Shown: in pieces, positions 9,171 through 17,410 of the stretch | Layout: each line of letters begins with the position of its first letter | Position numbering within the stretch: position 1 is the stretch's first letter | Origin: Sva-07 sp963698435 | GTDB lineage: Bacteria; Actinomycetota; Acidimicrobiia; Acidimicrobiales; Ilumatobacteraceae | DNA length: 64,000 nucleotides | Reading direction: 5' to 3' | NCBI GenBank assembly: GCA_963698435.1 | Contig: CAVOQV010000018.1 | Span: 558,001-622,000, forward strand | Position numbers and translations under genes: made by a program | The notes under the pieces: generated by a model | What the model saw: only the letters and a program-made list of their open reading frames with translations | What the model was told of the DNA's origin: nothing | Databases searched by the model: none

Positions 9171-9998
9171 GTGCCGATCTATCAGGCGATCATTCTCGGG
9201 ATCGTGCAGGGCCTCTCGGAGTTCCTGCCGATCTCGTCGAGCGGGCACCTCTTGTTGACCCCGTGGTTCGCCGGCTGGCAGGAGCTCGACCCGTCGATCA
9301 AGAAGTCGTTCGACGTCGCACTCCACCTCGGCACGCTGGTCGCGGTCGTCGGCTACTTCTGGCGTGACGTCAGCACCTACGTGGTCGAGGGCGCCAAGCT
9401 CGTGTTCGTGCGCAAGGTGCCGCCGACCACCGATGGCAAGCTGGCGTGGATGTTCGTGTTGGCGACGCTGCCGGCGGCGGCGGTCGGCGCGTTGTTCGAG
9501 GACCAGATCGACAACCGTCTCGGGACGCCGGTGATCATCGGCATCTCGTTGATCGTGTTCGGCATTCTCCTGGCGATCGCTGACCGGACGCTCGGCCGGC
9601 GCAAGATCGAAACGTTCGGCGCCAAGGACGCGCTGCTCGTCGGCGCCGCGCAGGCGCTGGCGCTCAACCCCGGCACGTCACGGTCCGGGATCACGATGAC
9701 CGCCGGGCGGTTCCTCGGCTTCGACCGCGAAGCAGCAGTGCGGATCAGTTTCGTCATGTCGATCCCGGTGATCTTCGGCGCCGTGGTGTTCAAGTTCGGT
9801 GGGCTGATCGCCGACGGCATCCCCGACGGGCTGCTCGTGCCGATGATCGTCGGCATCATCACGTCGTGCCTGGCCGGGTTGCTGGCGGTGTGGGGCACGC
9901 TCAAGATCGTGCGAACGCACAGCTTCATGCCGTTCGTGATCTACCGGATCGCCCTCGGCGTGATCGTGTTGATCGTCGCCGCGACCGGCCTGCGCTGA
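9171..9998 (+). CDS. uppP: Undecaprenyl-diphosphatase
   Basis: Recycles the lipid carrier by dephosphorylating undecaprenyl diphosphate at the membrane, and confers bacitracin tolerance in many bacteria. The BacA/UppP motifs are complete: EFLPISSSGH near residues 17-26 and PGTSRSGIT near 166-174. About eight hydrophobic segments are present, and the 275-residue length is standard. The GTG start at 9171 begins exactly with the conserved N-terminus (IYQAIILGIVQGLSEF). It sits 80 bases after the PHP gene. Confidence 0.95.
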   Translation: MPIYQAIILGIVQGLSEFLPISSSGHLLLTPWFAGWQELDPSIKKSFDVALHLGTLVAVVGYFWRDVSTYVVEGAKLVFVRKVPPTTDGKLAWMFVLATLPAAAVGALFEDQIDNRLGTPVIIGISLIVFGILLAIADRTLGRRKIETFGAKDALLVGAAQALALNPGTSRSGITMTAGRFLGFDREAAVRISFVMSIPVIFGAVVFKFGGLIADGIPDGLLVPMIVGIITSCLAGLLAVWGTLKIVRTHSFMPFVIYRIALGVIVLIVAATGLR

Positions 9999-10056
9999 AC
10001 CCCTGCAGTGGACCCACACGTCGCCAGTGGGTGCCGCGGACACATCACCGCATGGT

Positions 10057-10629
10057 TCACGGCAGATAGAGCAGGCTGGCGAGGCCTCGCTGCGCGGCAG
10101 CGGCAACGGCAGCGGCATCTCGGTCGTCGACGGCCACGAAGATGACCTCGTCGACGACGCCGGTCACCTCGGCCGACTCGGCCACCACCAGGCCGTCAGC
10201 GACGATTCGAACCCGGAGCCCAGCGACGACGTCGCGCGCGAGCGGGTCGGACAGTGCCACCACGACGGTGCCCGTCCCCGCGAGCGCTGCGGGCCCGCTC
10301 CGGCTGGTCAGGTCGAGTTCGGTGAGCACCTCCCCGGCGGCGACTCGCTGGCGGATCAGTGCATCGGTCGGTGCTGTCTCCAAGGCGCCGGAGGGCAGTG
10401 CGGCGACGGGCAGGGTGACGAGATCGGCTGCGACGGCGTCGCCCGGCTCGAGCCGATGGCGAGCGACCATCACGGACCGGGTGGAGCCCCACCGGTCGCG
10501 CTCGGCGCCGATCGAGGCGATCTCGCCGTGCACGACGGTGGCCGCGACGATGGCGAGCGTGGCGACGACGGCCCAGTAGATCCAGGGCCGCCTGGCGAGA
10601 ACGAGTCGGGCTCGGGCCGCGACGTTCAT
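10057..10629 (-). CDS. SAF-domain membrane protein
   Basis: A 190-residue protein with one N-terminal membrane segment at about 15-37 and an extracytoplasmic SAF domain (VARHRLEPGDAVAADLVTLP) at about 53-110. SAF domains of this type occur in CpaB pilus-assembly and FlgA-like proteins, but no pilus genes adjoin it here. A second, weaker repeat-like region (VVALSDPLARDVVAGLRV) follows. The function is unknown; a wall-associated or assembly role is only suggested by the fold. It converges on uppP. Confidence 0.65.
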   Translation of the reverse strand: MNVAARARLVLARRPWIYWAVVATLAIVAATVVHGEIASIGAERDRWGSTRSVMVARHRLEPGDAVAADLVTLPVAALPSGALETAPTDALIRQRVAAGEVLTELDLTSRSGPAALAGTGTVVVALSDPLARDVVAGLRVRIVADGLVVAESAEVTGVVDEVIFVAVDDRDAAAVAAAAQRGLASLLYLP

Positions 10630-10703
10630 GGTGTCTCCTCGGATCGGTGGACGATCGGAGGGAGCCGGTCGTCACCGACGCTATCGAGGGCGCGTCGGCT
10701 TCG

Positions 10704-11078
10704 TCAGCCGTCGGACGAGGAACTCGAACCGCTCGATGACGTGCCGGAGGAGCCGGTCGACGACGAACTCGAGCTGTCGGACTTCGTCGCGGAGGACGAC
10801 GCACCCGTGTCGGTCGACGACGAACTGCTGTCGGACGACGAACCGGAGTCCTTGGTGGTCGACGCGGCCGTCGATGTCGCCGACTTCTTGCCACGATTGT
10901 CGGTCTTGAAGAACCCGGACCCCTTGAACGTGACGCCGACGGGGGTGAAGACCTTCTTCACGGGCAGGACCTCACCGCTGTCGGGATGGGCGATCTCGGT
11001 GAGGTTCTCGTCGTGGAAGCCCTGCTGGACCTCGATGGTCTCGCCGGTGTCGACGAACTTGTAGACGTAGGTTGGCAT
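10704..11078 (-). CDS. FmdB-type zinc-ribbon protein with serine-rich tail
   Basis: The first 60 residues follow the FmdB/CxxC_CxxC_SSSS family (MPTYVYKFVDTGE, then VKKVFTPVGVTFKGSGFFKTDNR). The usual two CxxC pairs are replaced: the expected zinc cysteines are absent (TGETIEVQQGFHD and DSGEVLPV). The remaining 60 residues are a serine/threonine/aspartate low-complexity tail, which is a known habit of this family. ATG 11078 is chosen over a long upstream extension antisense to galU. The start is 27 bases from galU's divergent start. Its role is unknown; FmdB was originally described as a putative regulator. Confidence 0.8.
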   Translation of the reverse strand: MPTYVYKFVDTGETIEVQQGFHDENLTEIAHPDSGEVLPVKKVFTPVGVTFKGSGFFKTDNRGKKSATSTAASTTKDSGSSSDSSSSSTDTGASSSATKSDSSSSSSTGSSGTSSSGSSSSSDG

Positions 11079-11105
11079 CGAGCACAGAAGGATATCGTCC
11101 GTCCC

Positions 11106-11972
11106 ATGCAGGTACGCAGTGCTGTCATCCCCGCGGCTGGTCTCGGGACCCGATTCCTCCCCGCCACCAAGGCGGTTCCGAAGGAGTTGTTCCCGATCGG
11201 GGACCAGCCGGCAATCCAGATCGTGATCGACGAGGCCCTCGGCGCAGGATGTGATCACATCGTGGTGGTGAGCAGCCGGTCGAAGCCGGCGATCGACGCG
11301 TACTTCGCCCCCGACGAGGCGCTGCTCGACGCGCTCGAGGCCAAGGGCAAGACCGCCACCGCGGAGCGGTTGCGGGCGATCGGCCGTGATTGGCGGGTCG
11401 ACATCGTCTACCAGGACGACCCGAAGGGACTGGGGCACGCCGTCGGATGTGCTCGTGAAGCGGTCGGCAACGAGCCCTTCGCGGTGTTGCTCCCCGACGA
11501 GCTGATGTCGAGTTCCGCCGTGCTCGCACAGATGAACGGGGTGTGCGCCGCGACCGAGGGCAGCGTGGTCGCGGTCGTCAACGTGCCTCGCGAGCAGGTC
11601 AGCTCCTACGGCGTCATCGACCCGGCGGGCGAGTTGACGCACGATGGCGTGATCCCGGTACGCGACCTGGTCGAGAAGCCGTCGGCCGACGAGGCCCCGA
11701 GCAACTTCATCCTCACCGGCCGCTACGTGCTCACCGCTGATGCGTGGGGCGAGATCGAGGCGCTCCGGCCCGGGAGCGGGGGCGAGCTGCAGTTGACCGA
11801 CGCCCTGCGGGCCCAGGCTGCCAGGGCGCCGTTCCATGCGGTCGTCGCCGACGAGAGCCGTCTCGACACGGGGACGCCGCTGGGGTTCCTCACGGCGTCG
11901 ATCGAACTCGGCTTGGCGAACCCCGAACTCGGTGCCGACCTGCGCGAGTTCCTCCGCCGCCTCCACATCTGA
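11106..11972 (+). CDS. galU: UTP-glucose-1-phosphate uridylyltransferase
   Basis: Makes UDP-glucose from UTP and glucose 1-phosphate for polysaccharide and galactose metabolism. The nucleotide-binding signature PAAGLGTRFLPATKAVPKE lies at residues 8-26, and the catalytic EKP motif (LVEKPSADEAPSN) near 190. At 288 residues it has the standard bacterial length. ATG 11106 starts precisely at the conserved N-terminus. GalT about 9 kb away and the phosphohexomutase at 36.8 kb are metabolic partners. Confidence 0.95.
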   Translation: MQVRSAVIPAAGLGTRFLPATKAVPKELFPIGDQPAIQIVIDEALGAGCDHIVVVSSRSKPAIDAYFAPDEALLDALEAKGKTATAERLRAIGRDWRVDIVYQDDPKGLGHAVGCAREAVGNEPFAVLLPDELMSSSAVLAQMNGVCAATEGSVVAVVNVPREQVSSYGVIDPAGELTHDGVIPVRDLVEKPSADEAPSNFILTGRYVLTADAWGEIEALRPGSGGELQLTDALRAQAARAPFHAVVADESRLDTGTPLGFLTASIELGLANPELGADLREFLRRLHI

Positions 11973-11990
11973 CCGGTCGTCGCGAGCCCG

Positions 11991-12548
11991 TCAGAGGCGG
12001 CGGTAGGCGTCGGGCGCGTCGTGGACGAGGCCGTACTCGTCGACGTCGAACTCGATGATCTCGCCGCTGTCGAGGATCGTTCGGCGGAATCGGCGGGGCG
12101 TCAGCCGCTCGAATCGTTGACCGACGGGGACGACGCCGAGGGTCTCGACGTCGATCGCCGCAGTGGTCACCAGCGCGTCGGCGCCCACCTCGAGCGCCAA
12201 CCGTCGGATGGGGACCGACGTCGTGAACGGGGTGATGTCCAGGTCGATGTCGGTGCATCCGGCCAGGTCGTGACGGTGGGCGCCGTTCATCTCGCCCCAC
12301 CTGCCGGTGCCATCGGCGCCGAGCCACAGATCGGGCTCGTCGAGGTCGCGGAAGAGGAGGAACTGACGGACCTGCCAGGTCGCTGAGAGCCGCAGCACGT
12401 AGGTGACCGCCTCGCGTCCGACCTCGCCGGTGGCGGTCCAACCCTCGTTCTCCCAGCGAAGCGTCAGCGTCTCGAGATGCTCGTGGTCCCACGTGCGCCA
12501 CCGGGCGGTGTAGCCGTCGGAAGGAAAGGCGGTGAGCACGTCGGACAC
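11991..12548 (-). CDS. Putative glycolipid-binding family protein (PF06475-like)
   Basis: A roughly 185-residue protein matching the putative glycolipid-binding family: ARWRTWDHEHLETLTLRW near the start, then WLGADGTGRW, then HRHDLAGCTDIDLDITPFT, then TSVPIRRL. The open frame extends much further upstream (to 12842) but that part is antisense to glp. GTG 12548, or GTG 12539, is therefore preferred because it directly precedes the conserved region. The biochemical role of the family is not established. It converges on galU, 18 bases apart. Confidence 0.75.
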   Translation of the reverse strand: MSDVLTAFPSDGYTARWRTWDHEHLETLTLRWENEGWTATGEVGREAVTYVLRLSATWQVRQFLLFRDLDEPDLWLGADGTGRWGEMNGAHRHDLAGCTDIDLDITPFTTSVPIRRLALEVGADALVTTAAIDVETLGVVPVGQRFERLTPRRFRRTILDSGEIIEFDVDEYGLVHDAPDAYRRL

Positions 12549-12611
12549 GATCGACCACGCTAGAGGCAACGACCCCAGCTGTCCGCCGCGACGTGTCGGC
12601 GCCGTGCATGC

Positions 12612-12637
12612 GCACCCGGACCATGCACCCGGACCAT
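12612..12637. repeat. 13-bp tandem duplication
   Basis: GCACCCGGACCAT occurs twice in perfect tandem in the divergent gap between the glycolipid-binding-family gene and glp, and is followed by a third partial copy GCA. It may be replication slippage or an operator-like direct repeat. Confidence 0.5.
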
Positions 12638-12696
12638 GCACTGGGAACCAGGCGTACGCGGGGACGGGTGGCTGAGCGTTGCGGTACCTTGCCTGC

Positions 12697-13905
12697 GTGA
12701 CACCGTTGGAAGACGCCCAGGCGTTCGTGCTCGAATCCTGTCCGCCACTCGGCGCCGTCGACCTCGATCGCATCGAAACGGCCGGGCTGGTGCTCGCGAG
12801 GGCGGTCGTCGCCACCGAGGTCGTCCCGCCGTTCGACAACACCGCCGTTGACGGCTACGCGGTGCGTTCGGAGGACGTGGCGAGCGTCCCCGTCGAGTTG
12901 CGGGTGGTCGGTGAGCTCGCCGCAGGAGCCTCACCGACGGTCCGCGTGCGCCCAGGCGAGGCGATCAGGATCATGACCGGCGCGCCGATGCCGGACGGGG
13001 CGGACGCCGTCGTCATGGTCGAGGACTCCGAACGGGTCGGCGACGACGCCGTGCGCCTTGCGCGGTCGGTCCCTGCAGGCGCAGCAATCCGGCGCGCCGG
13101 TGACGACGTACGGATCGGCGACGAGCTGTTCGCTGCCGGAACGACGATCACGCCGGCCGTCGAGGCCGTGCTCGCCAGCGTGAACGCCGCCCGGGTCCGG
13201 GTGCATCGACGTGCACGCGTTGCCGTGTTGTCCACGGGCGACGAACTCGTCGACGACGGCTCGCCGTTGCAGATCGGCCAGATCCGCGAGAGCAACAAGA
13301 CGATGCTCGCGGCGTTGTTGACCGAAGCGGGCTGCGAGGTCGTCGATCTCGGCGTCGTGCGAGACGACGAAACCGAACTCGAGCGCGTGTTGCGCGACGC
13401 ATCGGTCGACTGCGATGCCATCGTGTCGAGCGGTGGCGTGTCGATGGGCGACTACGACGTCGTGAAGGCCGTCCTCGGTCGGATCGCCGAGATGACGTGG
13501 ATGCAGATCGCGATCAAGCCGGCCAAGCCGTTCGCCTTCGGACGTCTGGACGGCACCCCGATCTTCGGGCTGCCCGGCAATCCGGTGAGTTCGCTCGTGA
13601 GCTTCGAGCTGCTCGCTCGGCCTGCGTTGCGGCGGATGATGGGACATCGTCGGTTGACGAGGGTCAGCATCGTCGCGGTCGCCGACGAACCGCTCGACCG
13701 TCACCCGGACGGCAAGGTCCACTTCATGAGGGTCAACGGTGAGTTCGGCGACGACGGCCGCTACCACGTGCGCCCGGTCGGCGCCCAGGGCAGTCACCAG
13801 CTCGCTGCGACCGCCCTTGCGGACGCGATGGCGGTCGTCCCCGACGGCGACGGCATCGCGGCCGGCGCCGACGTCGCGGTGCTCTTGCTCCACGGCGACG
13901 TCTGA
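12697..13905 (+). CDS. glp: Molybdopterin molybdenumtransferase
   Basis: Inserts molybdenum into adenylylated molybdopterin (MoeA/Glp). The 402-residue product starts at GTG 12697 (TPLEDAQAFVLES). The MoeA N-terminal motif VVPPFDNTAVDGYAVRS lies at about 48-64, the MoCF-biosynthesis motif SSGGVSMGDYDVVK at about 243-256, and GLPGNPVSSLVSFE near 290. The C-terminal domain IV is complete. It opens a molybdenum cofactor cluster with moaA 77 bases downstream and moaC 2 kb downstream. Confidence 0.95.
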   Translation: MTPLEDAQAFVLESCPPLGAVDLDRIETAGLVLARAVVATEVVPPFDNTAVDGYAVRSEDVASVPVELRVVGELAAGASPTVRVRPGEAIRIMTGAPMPDGADAVVMVEDSERVGDDAVRLARSVPAGAAIRRAGDDVRIGDELFAAGTTITPAVEAVLASVNAARVRVHRRARVAVLSTGDELVDDGSPLQIGQIRESNKTMLAALLTEAGCEVVDLGVVRDDETELERVLRDASVDCDAIVSSGGVSMGDYDVVKAVLGRIAEMTWMQIAIKPAKPFAFGRLDGTPIFGLPGNPVSSLVSFELLARPALRRMMGHRRLTRVSIVAVADEPLDRHPDGKVHFMRVNGEFGDDGRYHVRPVGAQGSHQLAATALADAMAVVPDGDGIAAGADVAVLLLHGDV

Positions 13906-13982
13906 CGGTCCTCCCGGCCCCGTCCCCGCCCGGACCGTGCTCGAACGGCGCGGCGGGCCGGCCCGCTCAATAGGCTGAGGCG

Positions 13983-15005
<1,023 letters not shown>

Positions 15006-15851
15006 TCAACGCTGGGCGATTGCGGCGGGGGTGCGGCCCCAACCGCAATCACTGCTGCAATCACAGTTCGGGAAAGGCGCGGAATCGCTCGGCAACGGCG
15101 GTGTCGCCGATGATCTCGACCGGGCCGGCATCGCGACGCCACAGCCACAGCAGGAGGTCGTTGGCGCGTCCCGCACGGCGGCGTCTCCCTTGGCGTGCTC
15201 GCGGCTGAAGGCGATGCCGGACTCGTCGAGGCGGCTCACCAGCCACTCACCGTTCACCCCGGACCGGGCGTCGGAGCCCGTGTCCGTGCAGTGCAGGTGG
15301 ACCGTGCCGCCGACGGGCGCAGCGTTCTCGGCGACTCGGCGTGCGGCGAACCAGGTGAGGTACTCGTCGATGCCGTCGGCGGCCACGGCGACGGGGATGT
15401 CGTACGGGATGCCGACCGCGTTGGCAGCATCCCAGCGATGCACGGCGGTCTCCTGGGTCATCCGGCGTTCCACCCAGGTCTCGGGCTGGTTCGAGCCGGT
15501 CCACGTCCACACCTCGGTGTCGTCGCTCGTGCGTGCCAGTGCCGAGAACATCGCGGTGTGCGCTGCGGTGACCCAGTCGAGCAGCAGGTCGTCGCCGGGC
15601 CGTGTCGGTCTGGGGATCGCCTCGAGGCCACGAGGCGTCGTGATCTTCTCCGAGACGATGCGGGCCCAGAAGTTCCAGACGCCTCCGAGATGCCAGGCGA
15701 GATCGCCGAGGTTCCAGTCGGGGCACGACGGCACGTGGTGCTCGAACCCGTGGTCGGTCACGATCTCGAGGAAGCGAACGGCGTCGGTGCGCAAGTGGGC
15801 GTGAGGGTCGTACGGGAGCTCGGCAGGTGACGAGGCGGCGGCGTCGGTCAT
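15006..15851 (-). CDS. Mycothiol-dependent maleylpyruvate isomerase family protein, probable frameshift
   Basis: The N-terminal two-thirds follow the MDMPI_N/DinB-like fold: FLEIVTDHGFEHHVPSCPDWNLGDLAWHL with metal-type histidines, then TAVHRWDAA. In actinobacteria such proteins are mycothiol-linked isomerases or transferases. As read, the frame ends at 15006 with a cysteine-rich nonsense tail. One base out of frame, the expected C-terminus appears (GRANDLLLWLW, then VEIIGDTAVAERFRAFPEL) and stops at 15061. A single missing G near 15170 (a run of three where four would restore the frame) explains this, and the repaired product is 263 residues. It is either an assembly indel or a recent pseudogene. 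Start ATG 15851. Confidence 0.75.
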   Translation of the reverse strand: MTDAAASSPAELPYDPHAHLRTDAVRFLEIVTDHGFEHHVPSCPDWNLGDLAWHLGGVWNFWARIVSEKITTPRGLEAIPRPTRPGDDLLLDWVTAAHTAMFSALARTSDDTEVWTWTGSNQPETWVERRMTQETAVHRWDAANAVGIPYDIPVAVAADGIDEYLTWFAARRVAENAAPVGGTVHLHCTDTGSDARSGVNGEWLVSRLDESGIAFSREHAKGDAAVRDAPTTSCCGCGVAMPARSRSSATPPLPSDSAPFPNCDCSSDCGWGRTPAAIAQR

Positions 15852-15911
15852 GGCCCCGACGGTACCCCGGCCGGGAGGGAGCCCGCATGCCCGGCTAACG
15901 TGCGGGGCCAC

Positions 15912-16427
15912 ATGAGCGATCTCTCCTTCACCCATCTCGACCCGCTCGGCCGCGCCCGGATGGTCGATGTCACCCCCAAGGAGCCCACCCATCGCCGTGC
16001 GGTCGCCCGCTGCAAGGTCTTCATGAAGCCCGAGACCACCGCGGCGATCGCCAACCGCGAGGTGAAGAAGGGCGACGTGCTGTCCGTGGCGCGGGTCGCC
16101 GGGATCCAGGCCGCGAAGCGCACCTCCGACATGATCCCCCTCTGTCACCCACTGTTGGTCGGGGCGGTCTCGATCAACTTCGAGATCGGCGACGACTTCG
16201 TGGCGATCGAGGTGCACGTCGACACTGTCGATCGCACCGGCGTCGAGATGGAGGCGCTCCACGCGTGCAGCACCGCAGCGCTCACCGTGTACGACATGTG
16301 CAAGTCGGCCGACCGCGGGATGGTGATCGGCGAGCTCGCGCTGTGGGAGAAGACCGGTGGGCGATCGGGTGTCTACCGTCGAGGAGACGGCGCCGTCGAG
16401 AGCGACGGCGCCGGACCGGCGACGTGA
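15912..16427 (+). CDS. moaC: Cyclic pyranopterin monophosphate synthase
   Basis: Works after MoaA, converting 3',8-cyclo-GTP to cyclic pyranopterin monophosphate. Family motifs are MVDVTPKEPTHRRAVA at the start, the catalytic stretch KRTSDMIPLCHPLLV near residue 75, and EVHVDTVDRTGVEMEALHA near 105. The start at ATG 15912 follows a 60-base divergent gap from the mycothiol-dependent gene. The C-terminus carries a short acidic tail past the conserved GGRSGVY. MoaD, MoaE and MoaB are not in the window. Confidence 0.95.
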   Translation: MSDLSFTHLDPLGRARMVDVTPKEPTHRRAVARCKVFMKPETTAAIANREVKKGDVLSVARVAGIQAAKRTSDMIPLCHPLLVGAVSINFEIGDDFVAIEVHVDTVDRTGVEMEALHACSTAALTVYDMCKSADRGMVIGELALWEKTGGRSGVYRRGDGAVESDGAGPAT

Positions 16428-16561
16428 CCGACGTCTCACCGATGATTGCACCCATCGTCACAATCGTCGTAGAATCGTCATACGACGGTCCGATCAGTCG
16501 GATCCCACGGCTCTCTGCATCGATGCACTCCACGCTGACACCACCGACCCGACCCTGACTC

Positions 16562-17177
16562 ATGGCCCAACTCGTTCTCCTCGTCGTCGCCGCCGCATGG
16601 GCGGCGGTCCTGATCCCGCCGATGCTGCGTTCGCGCGTGGACAACCGGCCCAACTCGTCCGTCACCGATTTCCGCCGCCAGCTGAGCACGCTGCAGAGCA
16701 CGTCGAACCCACGCATGCGCACGATCGGCCGCCCGCTGGCGCCGTCGCCCCTGCAGCGTCCCGCCGCGGCCGGCCGTCCAGGTCATCCACACCATCGTCA
16801 GGCAGCGGTGCACGGTTCGACCGCCACCCGCCAGCGGTCGTCCGCACCTCGGCAACCCGATCGCCCCGGTCAGGCCACGTTCCGCACGCACGGCAGCAGC
16901 GAGCCGGCACACCGTCAGACGCACATGGAACGTCCACATCGCTCGTCCGGCGCCGACCCACGCTCCGACGTGCGTCGCCGCCGCAGCAACGTGTTGTTCA
17001 TGCTCGTGATCACCACGGCCTGCACGCTGTTCCTCGCCGCCACGACCTCGTCGACCGTGCTGCTGTACGTCTTCGCGTCTGTCGTTCCTGGCACTGTGCG
17101 GGTACGTGTACCTCCTCTCCCAGCTGCGCCAACGCGAAGCGTCCGGCTGGGGAGACGGCTGGCTCGAACAGCGCTGA
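16562..17177 (+). CDS. Conserved membrane protein, frameshifted near its C-terminus
   Basis: Starts MAQLVLLVVAAAWAAVLIPP, an N-terminal membrane segment followed by SRVDNRPNSSVTDFRRQL, a pattern conserved in small actinobacterial membrane proteins of unknown function. The middle is rich in Arg, His, Pro and Gln. A second hydrophobic pair starts at RRSNVLFMLVITTACTLFLAA. As read, the frame drifts into non-native sequence and runs over the tRNA to 17248. Removing one base near 17078 restores ALCGYVYLLSQLRQREASG and a stop at 17177, giving 204 residues. The break is probably an assembly indel. Function unknown. Confidence 0.65.
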
Positions 17178-17238
17178 TCGATCTGTCGATCGTCGGCGCT
17201 GACTGGCAACGTCGGCCGCTACACTCCCGGGAGCCTTT

Positions 17239-17311
17239 GGGGCTATAGCTCAGTTGGTAGAGCGCGTCGTTCGCAATGACGAGGTCAAGGGTTCGATTCC
17301 CTTTAGCTCCA
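17239..17311 (+). tRNA. tRNA-Ala(CGC)
   Basis: A full 73-base cloverleaf. The acceptor GGGGCTA pairs with TAGCTCC and contains the G3:U70 pair that is the alanine identity element. The D arm is GCTCAGTTGGTAGAGC. The anticodon loop TTCGCAA gives anticodon CGC, reading GCG. The T arm is AAGGGTTCGATTCCCTT and the discriminator base is A. CCA is not encoded. Confidence 0.96.
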
Positions 17312-17313
17312 CA

Positions 17314-17335
17314 CGTTCGCCGTCGGCGGCGAACG
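17314..17335 (+). terminator. Hairpin directly after tRNA-Ala
   Basis: CGTTCGCCG and CGGCGAACG form a perfect 9-bp stem with a TCGG loop, starting three bases after the tRNA. No T tract follows, so it may be a processing or pausing hairpin rather than a classic Rho-independent terminator. Beyond it, a 14-base unit (CGACCGTCACGACC) is repeated twice in tandem. Confidence 0.55.
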
Positions 17336-17410
17336 CCGGTCGTCGGGACCTGACCGTCACGACCCGACCGTCACGACCCGACCAGCACGACACCGACCAT
17401 CACGCCGGCC

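Noticed and set aside
12549..12842. Long N-terminal extension of the glycolipid-binding-family gene
   Set aside because: It is antisense to glp and compositionally a shadow; family homology begins at about 12540.
17178..17248. Extension of the membrane protein gene through the tRNA
   Set aside because: The extended frame is nonsense compared with the conserved C-terminus in the other frame, and it would cover the tRNA gene.
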